Of a stretch of DNA of 64,000 nucleotides, positions 47,821 to 56,796 are shown in pieces. Below the pieces are notes generated by a model. That model made no database searches and was not told the origin of the DNA. It worked only from the letters and a program-made list of their open reading frames with translations. The stretch covers positions 62,001 through 126,000 of the forward strand of contig CAMAXV010000004.1 of NCBI GenBank assembly GCA_945862385.1, read 5' to 3'. The position numbers and the translations under genes were made by a program. The stretch comes from Chitinophaga pinensis (GTDB lineage: Bacteria > Bacteroidota > Bacteroidia > Chitinophagales > Chitinophagaceae). Each line of letters begins with the position of its first letter. Positions within the stretch are counted from its first letter, which is position 1.

Positions 47821-48231
47821 TTAACTTTCACCTGCCATATCCATGATGATCTCCCATTCTTCCTTAAGAACGGGTTGAACGGACAGTCTTCCAAGTCTGA
47901 TTAGGGCCATTTTTTCCAGTGCCGGAGTAGCCTTTACCTCCGAAAGTTTAACGGTTTTATTGAGTTTTTTGTAGGGTTTAAAATCAACCACCACCCAGGC
48001 ACTGTCTTCTGTTGTTGGATCCTGGTAAAATTCCCTTTCTACTTCTGCAATACCAACTATTTCGAGTCCCTCGTTGGAATGGTAAAAAAAAGCTTGATCA
48101 CCTTTTTTCATGGCTTTCAGGTTATTCCTTGCACCATAATTACGGACACCATCCCAAAATGTGACTTTGTCTGCAACGAACTGATCCCATGAATATTTGA
48201 AAGGTTCGGATTTGATTAACCAGTATGCCAT
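47821..48231 (-). CDS. EVE domain protein
   Basis: 136 residues forming a single EVE (PUA-like) domain: MAYWLIKSEP, TFWDGVRNYGARNNLKAMKKGDQAFFYHSN (key parts WDGVRNYQAR-like and FYHS), and RLGRLSVQPV. EVE domains recognise modified bases in nucleic acids. The ATG at 48231 is used; a TTG at 48246 would overlap the next gene. Same strand as the LutA-like gene 11 nt upstream. Could be part of routine modified-base handling; no restriction or defence genes are adjacent. Confidence 0.9.
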   Translation of the reverse strand: MAYWLIKSEPFKYSWDQFVADKVTFWDGVRNYGARNNLKAMKKGDQAFFYHSNEGLEIVGIAEVEREFYQDPTTEDSAWVVVDFKPYKKLNKTVKLSEVKATPALEKMALIRLGRLSVQPVLKEEWEIIMDMAGES

Positions 48232-48242
48232 AAAAAAATATT

Positions 48243-48962
48243 TCAATATCCGCTGGCAAGTACATCAGCCAGGTGCATAGATTTTACAGGTATCTTATTG
48301 AAATCCATTACACCCCCGATATGCATGAGGCAACTGAGGTCTGTGGAAATCAATACATCTGCTCCGGTATTGACAATATGAGTTGCTTTTTGTTCGCCCA
48401 TGGCAGCAGAAATCGGCTCATATTTTACGGAAAATGTTCCGCCAAAACCACAGCATGTTTCATTATCTGCAAGTTCTATAAGTTCCAGTCCCTTTACTTT
48501 TGACAAAAGCTGTCTGGGCTCTTGTTTTAATTTATATTCTCTGAGTGCTGCACACGAGTCATGATAAGTTGCCTTGCAATTCAACTTTGCCCCCAAATCA
48601 TCAACCTTCATCACATTAACCAAAAAGTCACTCAATTCGTATACTCTGTTTTGTAGTGCCTTGATTTCCTTTTGGTTGGATGATTTATCGTAAATGTCAC
48701 TATAATAATTTCTGACAAATCCAGCGCATGATGCACTGGGCATTACAATATATTGAGCATCAGCAAAGTCATTCATAAACTTATCGCAAACTTTACGTGA
48801 GTTATCCCAGTAACCTGCGTTGAATGCTGGTTGTCCGCAACAAGTCTGTTCAACATTGTACTTCACCATACAACCTGCCCTTTCAAGAACTTTTACCGTA
48901 TTGAATGCTGCTTCCGGGTAGAGCTGGTCAATAAAACAGGGGACAAATAAATGAACTTTCAT
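48243..48962 (-). CDS. lutA: LutA-like (Fe-S)-binding protein with two CCG domains
   Basis: 239 residues, two cysteine-rich CCG modules: CFIDQLYPEAA...QTCCGQPAFNAGY and DSCAALREY...ETCCGFGGTFSVKYEPIS (Cys pattern only). These ligate a noncubane Fe-S cluster as in HdrB/GlpC; LutA takes part in L-lactate oxidation with LutB and LutC, neither of which is in the window. Overlaps ribH by 4 nt, a coupling with no obvious metabolic logic. Confidence 0.88.
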   Translation of the reverse strand: MKVHLFVPCFIDQLYPEAAFNTVKVLERAGCMVKYNVEQTCCGQPAFNAGYWDNSRKVCDKFMNDFADAQYIVMPSASCAGFVRNYYSDIYDKSSNQKEIKALQNRVYELSDFLVNVMKVDDLGAKLNCKATYHDSCAALREYKLKQEPRQLLSKVKGLELIELADNETCCGFGGTFSVKYEPISAAMGEQKATHIVNTGADVLISTDLSCLMHIGGVMDFNKIPVKSMHLADVLASGY

Positions 48963-49483
48963 GACTGAAAATTGAGCTGCTTTGTATGTTCATCGATGGT
49001 ATACCCCAAACTGATCATTTTTAGCGCAGCATCAGCTGCTTCCTCACCTTTATGGCCATTTTTTCCACCTATTCTCTCCAGGGCCTGCTCTAAAGTATTT
49101 ACAGTCAGTATGCCGAAAATAACGGGTACAGGCAAGGTTAGATTTAGTTGAAGTATGCCATTAGAAACCATTTGGCAGACATAGTCAAAATGGGGTGTAT
49201 CTCCCTGGATAACGGTTCCCAATGCAATAAATGCTCCTGGTTTATTATCCTTGTACTTGAGTTTTTCCCAGCATTGCCTGACTGCAAAAGGAATTTCAAC
49301 TGCGCCTGGCACCGTTAAGCTGATGATATTTCTGACACCAGCTGACTCAAGTTTATGGATTGCACCTTCCTCAAGTTCATTTACGATATTACTGTTCCAT
49401 TCAGTCTTAACTATAACAACACAGGCACCGTCTTTGATTTCGGTGCCTGCAGTAATGTCATTATTTCTGCCGATTGATGCCAT
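48959..49483 (-). CDS. ribH: 6,7-dimethyl-8-ribityllumazine synthase
   Basis: Penultimate step of riboflavin synthesis. 174 residues with a short N-terminal extension and C-terminal tail. Key sequences: VPGAVEIPFAVRQC, GTVIQGDTPHFDYVCQ with the catalytic His, and PVIFGILTVNTLEQALER. Follows the TPR gene by 7 nt on the same strand. Confidence 0.96.
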   Translation of the reverse strand: MASIGRNNDITAGTEIKDGACVVIVKTEWNSNIVNELEEGAIHKLESAGVRNIISLTVPGAVEIPFAVRQCWEKLKYKDNKPGAFIALGTVIQGDTPHFDYVCQMVSNGILQLNLTLPVPVIFGILTVNTLEQALERIGGKNGHKGEEAADAALKMISLGYTIDEHTKQLNFQS

Positions 49484-49490
49484 TATTTAA

Positions 49491-50168
49491 TCATTTTGTG
49501 GCCCCCACTCTGGCGAGGTATTTATCGATGATGAATCCCTTTTCAGTTCTTGGATAAAGATCTTTAATCAACTGATACATTTCTACTGCCTGATCTTCTT
49601 TACCACTCATTTCAATTAGTAACGCACCTCTGAAAAGATACTCTGAGGAAATCGCCTGGTCATCAGGGAACAAAGTACCTGCTTTTCTATAGTGTGCAAT
49701 GGCATCATCATTTTTCTTCAGCTCAGCCAAAGCATCACCAAGCAATCCTTCTGCTTTTGCTTCAACCTGTTTTGCACCATTGGCACTGAAATCTTCAAGT
49801 TGAACTACAGCTTTCTGGTATTCACCTAACTGCAGGTAACATTGACCAGCATACAGGTGAGCAAGATTTGCTGCCTTTGTACCACCATGTTTGCTGATTA
49901 CTTTAAGGAACCCCGGAGTATTGGCCACGCCATTCAGCGCAAGGTTAAATGAATCTTTCCTGAAATTGTTTTCAGCTGCAAAAAGATCTTCGTTGGCCTT
50001 TTGTTCGCCAGGTATTTGTACCAGATTTTTGTAAGCAAGGTAACCGCCTACCACAACAATGACCGCAATAGCTGCAGTTATCACTTTTTTGCTATTCTTT
50101 TCCCAGTATCCCATGGCTTTATCCACTGTTTCCTGGTCAGTACCTGCTTTGATTTTTGTATCTGTCAT
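49491..50168 (-). CDS. Inner-membrane TPR protein (YfgM-like)
   Basis: 225 residues: short cytoplasmic N-terminus, one membrane helix (about residues 32-46, VITAAIAVIVVVGGYLAY), then TPR-like helical repeats in the periplasm (YQKAVVQLEDF, DDAIAHYRKAGTLFPD). YfgM-like proteins assist the translocon/periplasmic chaperones; the match is by architecture only. Between pdhA and ribH. Confidence 0.75.
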   Translation of the reverse strand: MTDTKIKAGTDQETVDKAMGYWEKNSKKVITAAIAVIVVVGGYLAYKNLVQIPGEQKANEDLFAAENNFRKDSFNLALNGVANTPGFLKVISKHGGTKAANLAHLYAGQCYLQLGEYQKAVVQLEDFSANGAKQVEAKAEGLLGDALAELKKNDDAIAHYRKAGTLFPDDQAISSEYLFRGALLIEMSGKEDQAVEMYQLIKDLYPRTEKGFIIDKYLARVGATK

Positions 50169-50183
50169 GTTCTTTATTTTGTT

Positions 50184-51179
50184 CTAATCTACAATAAATG
50201 GATAATCAGCCTGCTTGTAAACATCTTTCAGCAATTCATCATCAGATGGCCATGGACTCTCTTCCGCAAATTTGACGCACTCTTCAACTACCAGTTTTAT
50301 TCTGTCATTGATAGCTTCAATCTCTGATTCAGGCACACTGAAAGTATTCAACAACTTTTCTTTTGTCACCTCAATCGGATCCCTGTCCTTATACTCTTCA
50401 ACCTCGTCTTTTGAACGATATTTTTGAGGATCACTCATGGAGTGTCCTTTGTAACGGTAGGTTTTCATCTCAAGAAGCGTAGGTCCGTCTCCTTCTCTTG
50501 CACGCTTTACAGCCCTGGCTACTGCATCATGAACGGCTTCCGGACTCATGCCATCAACCATATCTGCTGGCATTTCGTAAGCATCTGCAAGTTTGTAGAT
50601 ATCAACAACATTGGAAGTTCTCTCTACAGAGGTTCCCATTGCATAATTGTTGTTTTCACAGATAAATATTACTGGCAACTTCCAAAGCATGGCAAGATTA
50701 AACGTTTCATGCAACATACCCTGACGTGCTGCACCGTCCCCAAAGAAAGTCAAACAAACATTGTCTGTCCCTTTGTATTGCTCAGCAAAAGCTAGACCCG
50801 CACCTGTTCCAATTTGAGCACCTACAATACCGTGTCCACCAAAAAAGTATTTTTCAACACTGAAAAAGTGCATACTTCCCCCTTTTCCCTTGGAGCAGCC
50901 TGTAGCTTTACCATAAAGTTCTGCCATACACTCGTTGGCAGTCATGCCTTTAGCGAGAGCTAATCCATGATCACGGTATGCGGTTATGAATGGATCTTCC
51001 TGGCGTGTGGCAGTCATACAACCCGCTGCCAGTGCTTCCTGGCCGATATACAGGTGACAAAATCCTCTGATTTTCTGCATGCCATACAATTGCCCTGTCT
51101 TCTCTTCAAATTTGCGGAGGAGAAGCATTAACTCATACCAGTAGAGGTAAGTTTCTTTTGTAAATTTAGTTGGACCCAT
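50184..51179 (-). CDS. pdhA: Pyruvate dehydrogenase E1 component, alpha subunit
   Basis: Thiamine-diphosphate-dependent decarboxylation of pyruvate in the PDH complex. 331 residues. TPP motif LTFFGDGAARQG...ICENNNYAMGT, and the active-site region GGHGIVGAQIGTGAGLAFAEQ; the two phosphorylation-loop-like GTSVERTSN and YRYKGHSMSDP are present. The E1 beta and E2 genes are not adjacent, which is common in Bacteroidota. The 15-nt gap to the TPR gene suggests one transcript. Confidence 0.96.
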   Translation of the reverse strand: MGPTKFTKETYLYWYELMLLLRKFEEKTGQLYGMQKIRGFCHLYIGQEALAAGCMTATRQEDPFITAYRDHGLALAKGMTANECMAELYGKATGCSKGKGGSMHFFSVEKYFFGGHGIVGAQIGTGAGLAFAEQYKGTDNVCLTFFGDGAARQGMLHETFNLAMLWKLPVIFICENNNYAMGTSVERTSNVVDIYKLADAYEMPADMVDGMSPEAVHDAVARAVKRAREGDGPTLLEMKTYRYKGHSMSDPQKYRSKDEVEEYKDRDPIEVTKEKLLNTFSVPESEIEAINDRIKLVVEECVKFAEESPWPSDDELLKDVYKQADYPFIVD

Positions 51180-51214
51180 AAGTCTTTATAAGATGCTTTA
51201 GGTTGAAAGATTTG

Positions 51215-51222
51215 CAAATATA
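51215..51222 (-). promoter_or_regulatory. Putative -7 promoter element for pdhA
   Basis: Minus strand TATATTTG, perfect -7 match, 35 nt before the pdhA ATG. No TTG at the consensus distance. Confidence 0.4.
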
Positions 51223-51287
51223 GTGCGAAAAACACAAAATGTCTTTTTATAACCGCTAATCTCGGGCAATAAATTACTGCATTGGTG

Positions 51288-51295
51288 TAATTTTG
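51288..51295 (+). promoter_or_regulatory. Putative -7 promoter element for recF
   Basis: TAATTTTG, perfect -7 match, ending 14 nt before the TTG start of recF. No TTG at -33. It lies in the 130-nt divergent region with pdhA. Confidence 0.4.
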
Positions 51296-51309
51296 CTATT
51301 TATCACACT

Positions 51310-52389
51310 TTGTTCAGGATCAATCATATCAACCTTACTCATTTTCGCAACTACCAATCCGCATCTTTTCAGTTTGATGCTCAGGTTTCTGCTGTCTGTG
51401 GATTGAACGGAACTGGTAAAACCAATTTGCTGGATGCAGTTTATTGCCTCTGTTTTACAAAAAGTTATCTCGGACTCACTGACGCTGCATCTGTTAGACA
51501 AGGTCTGCAGGGATTTAATATATCCGGAAGCTTTCAACAACGGGGTGATATTTATCCTGTTTCAGTAATCCTGCGTGAAAATGGTAAAAAGGAATTATGG
51601 GTGGATAAAGAACAGGTTACTCCTTTTTCTTCTCATATTGGACGCCTGCCTGTCGTTTTTGTTGCACCTGATGATGTGGTGCTGATTACTGGGGGAAGCG
51701 AAGAAAGGCGTAAATTGATTGACACTATTTTGTCTCAACAAAACAATCATTACCTGCTTCAGCTTATTCGTTATAATAAATGCCTGCAAGACAGGAACAA
51801 ATATCTCAGGTCTTGCGAAGATGGAAGGGTTGATCACCTGCTGCTGGATACTTTTGATGACCAGCTCATTCAATCCGGAACTTATATTTTGTCTCAAAGG
51901 TTAAATTTCATGGATGCGTTTCTTCCGCTGGTTAGTGAACGTTTCGCCTATATTGCGGCGGATGCTGAGTGTCCATCATTCCGTTTTATGCCATCAACAA
52001 CACCTGAGCTTTACCGGTCTGACCTTACCGGAAGAAGACAAAAGGATATCCTGCTTCAAAGAACTTCTGTTGGAATACACAGAGATGAACTTGAAATAAC
52101 CCTTTTTGAGTCGCCATTCAAGCAAATTGCATCACAGGGACAGAAAAAAAGCCTGCTTTTTGCCCTTAAACTTGCCGAATTTACCATGCTCAAAAATCAT
52201 TTTGGCTTTGAACCGCTTTTGCTACTTGATGATATCTTTGAAAAACTCGATCAGAATCGTCTCCAGATGCTCCTGAACTGGGTTTGTGTTCAAAACAACG
52301 GACAGGTAATCATGTCTGATACCCATGCAGACAGAATCAATGCCGCATTGTCTGATCTGAATATACCTTTTACCCTTTTAAAACCCTAA
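51310..52389 (+). CDS. recF: DNA replication/repair protein RecF, TTG start
   Basis: SMC-like ATPase that loads RecA at gaps through RecOR. 359 residues. Walker A GLNGTGKTN at about 31-39, signature-like SQGQKKSLLFALKLAEF, Walker B LLLLDDIFEKLD. The family start (hydrophobic then HFRNY) maps to the TTG at 51310; there is no ATG or GTG at that place, so TTG is the likely initiation codon. The DUF721 gene follows 2 nt after the stop. Confidence 0.92.
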   Translation: MFRINHINLTHFRNYQSASFQFDAQVSAVCGLNGTGKTNLLDAVYCLCFTKSYLGLTDAASVRQGLQGFNISGSFQQRGDIYPVSVILRENGKKELWVDKEQVTPFSSHIGRLPVVFVAPDDVVLITGGSEERRKLIDTILSQQNNHYLLQLIRYNKCLQDRNKYLRSCEDGRVDHLLLDTFDDQLIQSGTYILSQRLNFMDAFLPLVSERFAYIAADAECPSFRFMPSTTPELYRSDLTGRRQKDILLQRTSVGIHRDELEITLFESPFKQIASQGQKKSLLFALKLAEFTMLKNHFGFEPLLLLDDIFEKLDQNRLQMLLNWVCVQNNGQVIMSDTHADRINAALSDLNIPFTLLKP

Positions 52390-52391
52390 CA

Positions 52392-52676
52392 ATGCCTGAT
52401 GCCATATCACTGGGTGATGCCCTGAAAAAATACCTTGCCAAGAGTCGTATTAAATACAATATCCAGGCTTTTCAGATTGAAGATCACTGGGAAAAGGTGA
52501 TGGGACAAACCATTGCAAAGTTTACAGATAAACTAGAAATCAGGGAAGGTACCCTGTTTATTCATACTGAAGTGGCACCGTTAAAAACAGAACTTGTTTT
52601 TCAGAAAGCCCTCATTATCGAGCGGATTAACGAAAGTGTGGGTGAAAAAATGATCAGGGATGTAGTTATCCTGTAA
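52392..52676 (+). CDS. DUF721 (DciA-like) protein
   Basis: 94 residues, single DUF721 domain: HWEKVMGQTIAKFTDKLEIREGTLFIHTE (key: W-x-x-VxG, L-x-v). DciA proteins of this family load or interact with the replicative helicase DnaB, and recF-DUF721 is a conserved neighbour pair. Convergent with the OMP-like gene 1 nt downstream. Confidence 0.9.
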   Translation: MPDAISLGDALKKYLAKSRIKYNIQAFQIEDHWEKVMGQTIAKFTDKLEIREGTLFIHTEVAPLKTELVFQKALIIERINESVGEKMIRDVVIL

Positions 52677-52677
52677 A

Positions 52678-53142
52678 TCAAAAAGTAAACCTGATTCCTA
52701 TTCCTCCCCAACCTTCGAAGCCGGAGCCATTGCCAAATTCAAAGGAAGGTTGCCAGTCTATAGATAAATTCAAAGGCGCACCCTGAACCTTGTAGTCGAT
52801 ACCCAGAACGCCATCGATACCAATTAAAGAACCGCCCTCGTAATATTTCGAATTGTAAAATCCAACATGAGCTCCAGCGCCGTAATACCACCTCAAGCCT
52901 GAAGCATTGAAAAGTGGATTATGTACTTCATACAGAAGCGTAGCTCGAAAACCTTTATTCCAAAAGGAAGCAAGACCCTCCAGGTAATTGGTTCCATCCA
53001 GACTTTGCTTGAATGAAATGGAACCGGGGTACATTTTTACACCAATTGCTGTACTGTATTCACTTGAAGTGTTTTGTGCATTGAGTTCTGTCTGACTGCT
53101 GAAAATCAATGCTGCATAAAGAATAATGAATATTTTTTTCAT
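52678..53142 (-). CDS. Small outer-membrane beta-barrel-like protein
   Basis: 154 residues with a signal peptide (MKKIFIILYAALIFSSQTELNAQ). Mature part is short beta strands with aromatic ends and C-terminal Phe (GWGGIGIRFTF), as in small outer-membrane barrels. An in-frame upstream ATG (MMLIAP...) at 53160 would spoil the signal peptide, so 53142 is used. Function unknown. Confidence 0.65.
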   Translation of the reverse strand: MKKIFIILYAALIFSSQTELNAQNTSSEYSTAIGVKMYPGSISFKQSLDGTNYLEGLASFWNKGFRATLLYEVHNPLFNASGLRWYYGAGAHVGFYNSKYYEGGSLIGIDGVLGIDYKVQGAPLNLSIDWQPSFEFGNGSGFEGWGGIGIRFTF

Positions 53143-53225
53143 GGGTGCAATTAACATCATGATTTGAAATCAGGACGCAGTTAAGCTGATAAAATTATCT
53201 TAAAATGCGATTAACTACAATCTGA

Positions 53226-54344
53226 CTACTTTTCTATTTCGTTGATGCGCTTGAGGAAGAGATTGATATCCTTTCTGCCATATTTTGCCAGAATCTGTCC
53301 CTGACGAAGGTGAAACAATGTTGGGTTGGTTCTTGCTGCTGTTTTGATTGAAACAAGATCGCCCTTCATCACCGGAAGCGTAATATTGTTTTGTTTTAAA
53401 ATAGCTGTCATGTTTTCTGCATCAGAAGTAACTACAAAAAATCCTGATGTTCCAAGAACCTTGGCAATTTCAATGATATCACTGATCCACTTAGCCTGAT
53501 TATTATCCAGCGTTTTTGCAAATAGGATCAATTGGTCTTCGGGATCATTGAGAATAGCTGTTGTAGTATCATTGCCTGTTGGAGAGATGATAACAAAATC
53601 CTTGATGGGCGGTTTGGCATTGCCTTCCCTGATGAGTTTGTCGTACCTGCGCAAAAAAGTATAAGCACTATCATTGAAATCTGCAGGAAAATGTTCAGCA
53701 TCAAACTCTACTTCCTGTCCATTGTGCTGATAAACAAAATTAATAACCGTGCTGTCTGGCAAGGCTCCTGGTGGAATCTGCATGCCTTCAGTAATGTTGT
53801 TTCCTGTTTTGAAAGGCAGACAATCAATTATTGGGAGGTGGTCAAGTACATAGATTTGTACCCACACACTCAGGAAAGCTGTACCTAATAACAAAGCTGT
53901 TGCTTTCACCGGTTTAAGCCAGGACCTTACCGCTTTCTTTTTAATCAGGAGAATGCCGATCATTACAAACAGGATGATGTCTTTGATGAACGACTCCATA
54001 GACGTAAGTTTGATGCAATCCCCAAAGCAACCGCATTCTCTTACCTTGCCTGAAAAAACTGCATATCCTGTGAGGAATGTAAAAAATACAATGAGCAGAA
54101 ATAGCAGTATGCTGAACAGCCTGAATTGCCATCCGATGATGACTGCAACGCCGGCAATTATTTCAAAAGCAATCATGGCAATTGAGAAAAACAGGGTGTA
54201 ATCATTTAAGGCATGCCAGCCCCAGATCTCAAAAAACTCCTGCATCTTATAACTAAGCCCCATTGGATCGTTGGCCTTGATGAGTCCGCTGAAGATGAAC
54301 AAAATGCCTACAAACCACCTTAAAATTACAATCAATACTTTCAT
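53226..54344 (-). CDS. BT_3928-type protein: DoxX membrane domain + thioredoxin-like domain
   Basis: 372 residues. Four membrane helices in the first 140 residues with DoxX-type LRWFVGILFIFSGLIKANDP and RECGCFGDC (CxCxxxC) in the loop, then a periplasmic region with a thioredoxin-like C-terminal half. The arrangement folP, DUF1599, BT_3928-like is a known Bacteroidota order. Proposed role in respiratory or thiol redox; no experimental function known to me. Confidence 0.85.
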   Translation of the reverse strand: MKVLIVILRWFVGILFIFSGLIKANDPMGLSYKMQEFFEIWGWHALNDYTLFFSIAMIAFEIIAGVAVIIGWQFRLFSILLFLLIVFFTFLTGYAVFSGKVRECGCFGDCIKLTSMESFIKDIILFVMIGILLIKKKAVRSWLKPVKATALLLGTAFLSVWVQIYVLDHLPIIDCLPFKTGNNITEGMQIPPGALPDSTVINFVYQHNGQEVEFDAEHFPADFNDSAYTFLRRYDKLIREGNAKPPIKDFVIISPTGNDTTTAILNDPEDQLILFAKTLDNNQAKWISDIIEIAKVLGTSGFFVVTSDAENMTAILKQNNITLPVMKGDLVSIKTAARTNPTLFHLRQGQILAKYGRKDINLFLKRINEIEK

Positions 54345-54353
54345 ATTTGCTGA

Positions 54354-54914
54354 TTATGCTGTGTGTCCCTTTTTACCTTCACTGATGAGTATGAGTCCGA
54401 ATACCGCATAATTGACGATATCGATAAAATTGGCATCAATTCCCTCACTGATCATTGTTTTTCCGTCGTTTGCCAGGATTTGTTTAATGCGGCTCAGCTT
54501 GGTAATAATCAGGTCAACAAAGCTTTCCTGACTCATATCTCTCCATGCTTCTCCATAGTCATGGTTCTTGTCAAGCATGGTATTCCGGGCTTTCGCCACA
54601 TGTTGCTCATACAGACTTAATGCGGTTGATGTTTCCAGCTCTTCTACCAGGGCATTGCCTTTGTCTAGCTGAATAAGTCCAATTATCCCATAATTAACTA
54701 TCCCTTTCAACTCACCCTGTATATCCTCTCCTACTTTGTTTACTTTTTTATCCTGGATGGTTCTTATACGCATCGCCTTGATGTAAATCTGGTCAGTGAT
54801 TGATATGGTGCGCAGACATCTCCAGGAGGTTCCATAATCCATTGTTTTTTTAAGGAATATGTCTTTGCAGGATTGAACCGCCTGATCGTATTGCTTGTTG
54901 GTATCCAGTTCCAT
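54354..54914 (-). CDS. DUF1599 protein with two repeat units
   Basis: 186 residues, two tandem DUF1599 units: MDYGTSWRCLRTISITDQIY near the start and HDYGEAWRDMSQESFVDLII later, each followed by IVNY(G/A)xxGLI. All-alpha, resembling MazG-like nucleotide pyrophosphatase fold by pattern. 9 nt upstream of the BT_3928 gene and divergent from folP. Confidence 0.85.
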   Translation of the reverse strand: MELDTNKQYDQAVQSCKDIFLKKTMDYGTSWRCLRTISITDQIYIKAMRIRTIQDKKVNKVGEDIQGELKGIVNYGIIGLIQLDKGNALVEELETSTALSLYEQHVAKARNTMLDKNHDYGEAWRDMSQESFVDLIITKLSRIKQILANDGKTMISEGIDANFIDIVNYAVFGLILISEGKKGHTA

Positions 54915-54971
54915 TTCACATCTTTTTGTGTCATTTTAATCCATTTGTTTGAAATAAAACAACTTTGCACC

Positions 54972-55826
54972 ATGAAGAGCAAAAATAACGAAGGAAACGA
55001 TACAAAACGGATTCATTCAAAAGGACTTACACTAGACCTTGCAAGACCGCTGGTTATGGGTGTAGTTAATTGTAATCAGGATTCCTTTTTTGCAGGTAGC
55101 AGGGTCAGCAATATGGAAAGCGTAAGGGTGAAACTGGATCAGCTGGTGAGCGAAGGTGCTGATATAATAGACATCGGAGGCCGTAGTTCCAGACCAGGTA
55201 GTGAAGATATCTCTGTAGAAGAGGAAATGGATCGGGTTGGTGATGCAATCAGTTACATGCAAAGGGCATATCCTGATGTTTGGACTTCCATTGATACTAC
55301 CCAATCAGCCGTTGCAGCTTTTGCTGTAAATGCCGGAGTTAGGATTGTCAATGATATCAGTTCCGGAGACATGGATCCATTGATGTTACCTACCGTAGCC
55401 AAACTCGGTGTTCCATATATCTGTATGCACATGAAAGGTACTCCGGCTACAATGCAGGAAAATCCGGTTTACGGAGATGTGGTTGTGGAAGTTTCAACTT
55501 ATTTAAGGGAAAAAATTGCTGCTTGCAAACAGTATGGCATAAAAGAAGTGATTGCAGACCCTGGTTTTGGTTTCGGTAAAACCATTGAACACAATTATGC
55601 TTTACTGAAAAATCTGTCATCAGTTGTATCAGCTGAAATACCCTTGCTGGTTGGGTTCTCCCGTAAGTCGATGATTTATAAATTACTTGGGATTACTGCA
55701 GATGAAGCTTTGAACGGCACAACGGCCTTGAATATGGCAGCTTTAATGAAAGGTGCAACCATACTGCGGGTACATGATGTAAAGGAAGCAAGGCAAGTTG
55801 TTAGGCTCTTCAATGAAATCCAATAA
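54972..55826 (+). CDS. folP: Dihydropteroate synthase
   Basis: Joins p-aminobenzoate and pterin pyrophosphate in folate synthesis; the target of sulfonamides. 284 residues from ATG 54972; upstream in-frame codons to 54873 overlap the DUF1599 gene. Motifs: VMGVVNCNQDSFF, DIIDIGGRSSRPGSE, DPGFGFGKTIEHN and VGFSRKSMI. Ends before a strong hairpin shared with the FKBP gene. Confidence 0.95.
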   Translation: MKSKNNEGNDTKRIHSKGLTLDLARPLVMGVVNCNQDSFFAGSRVSNMESVRVKLDQLVSEGADIIDIGGRSSRPGSEDISVEEEMDRVGDAISYMQRAYPDVWTSIDTTQSAVAAFAVNAGVRIVNDISSGDMDPLMLPTVAKLGVPYICMHMKGTPATMQENPVYGDVVVEVSTYLREKIAACKQYGIKEVIADPGFGFGKTIEHNYALLKNLSSVVSAEIPLLVGFSRKSMIYKLLGITADEALNGTTALNMAALMKGATILRVHDVKEARQVVRLFNEIQ

Positions 55827-55850
55827 AAAAGGGGCTTTAGCCCCTTTTTT
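55825..55850. terminator. Bidirectional hairpin terminator between folP and the FKBP gene
   Basis: AAAAAAGGGGCT at 55825-55836, loop TT, AGCCCCTTTTTT at 55839-55850. The A and T runs give both strands a U-tract, so it can end both convergent transcripts. Confidence 0.93.
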
Positions 55851-55857
55851 AATAAGT

Positions 55858-56796
55858 TTATCTGCCAGCTCCCGGAGGCATGTTTGCCGGTGGTGCTTTG
55901 GGTAAATCCTTCACTTCAACCACTTCAACGTCAAAGATTAGGTTCTCCATTGGCTTGATTGCGGGGGGACTACCCTGTGCACCATAACCATTGCTGGATG
56001 GAATAAACATCCTTCCCTTGCTGCCAACACGAAAAGCAGTTATACCTTCAAGCATACCCTGAATTGCTCCTTCCTGCTTGGAAACAAAGAAGAATGTATC
56101 CAGACCATGTGGCTGTAATTGTTTGGCTGTATCCATATTTGAATCAAAGTACTTGCCTTCGAAATTGTAACCGTTATATCTAATACCAACCAGCTGGCCG
56201 GAATCAGCTTTCTTACCAGTACCTTTCTGATCAATCACAACATATAAGTTGTTGTTGATGTTCATGGCGTTGATTTTCTTCAGGCTCAGGTATTTCTCAA
56301 TGGCAGCCATTTCACCTGCTTTGAATTTGTCGATTTCAGCTTTGTAAGCCTCGATAGCATAATCGCGTGATGCTTTTCCGTCTTTATTCTTATAAACGGC
56401 CAGTATCTTCAAGGTTGATTGAAGCTTATCGCCTTTCTTCATAAAAGGAGGAACGCCAAACTGAGATCCCTTTTGCAGGGTATCAAAATTTTGTATACAT
56501 ACCATGCTGTCTCCCACTTTTAATTTTGTCATCACTTCAGAAAAGTCATGAAAACGCCCGATGCTGTCTACCTGATCGAATGCAGGAATAGAACCATAGG
56601 TGTTCGCAACAAGGGAATCCTTGTAGGTAAGTTTGTATTCAAACTTCACAAAATCGCCATGCTCGAGTTTTTCTGTGCCGTTTCCTGCAATGATCTTGTA
56701 TTCAAGACCGGACTTGGATTTTTCAAAGCCTACATTTTTACAGGCACCCAGCAGGAGGATACCCAAAGTGGCTAATAACAGGTTTGTTTTTTTCAT
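55858..56796 (-). CDS. FKBP-type peptidyl-prolyl isomerase lipoprotein, two FKBP-like domains
   Basis: 312 residues. Lipobox LGAC with Cys19. First FKBP-like region (about 30-135: HGDFVKFEYKL, VGDSMVCIQNFD); second, better preserved (about 195-295: VGIRYNGYNFEGKYFDSNMD, QGMLEGITAF, FIPSSNGYGAQG), then a short Pro-rich tail. Periplasmic folding helper. Starts inside the nrnA stop (ATGA overlap of 4 nt). Confidence 0.88.
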   Translation of the reverse strand: MKKTNLLLATLGILLLGACKNVGFEKSKSGLEYKIIAGNGTEKLEHGDFVKFEYKLTYKDSLVANTYGSIPAFDQVDSIGRFHDFSEVMTKLKVGDSMVCIQNFDTLQKGSQFGVPPFMKKGDKLQSTLKILAVYKNKDGKASRDYAIEAYKAEIDKFKAGEMAAIEKYLSLKKINAMNINNNLYVVIDQKGTGKKADSGQLVGIRYNGYNFEGKYFDSNMDTAKQLQPHGLDTFFFVSKQEGAIQGMLEGITAFRVGSKGRMFIPSSNGYGAQGSPPAIKPMENLIFDVEVVEVKDLPKAPPANMPPGAGR

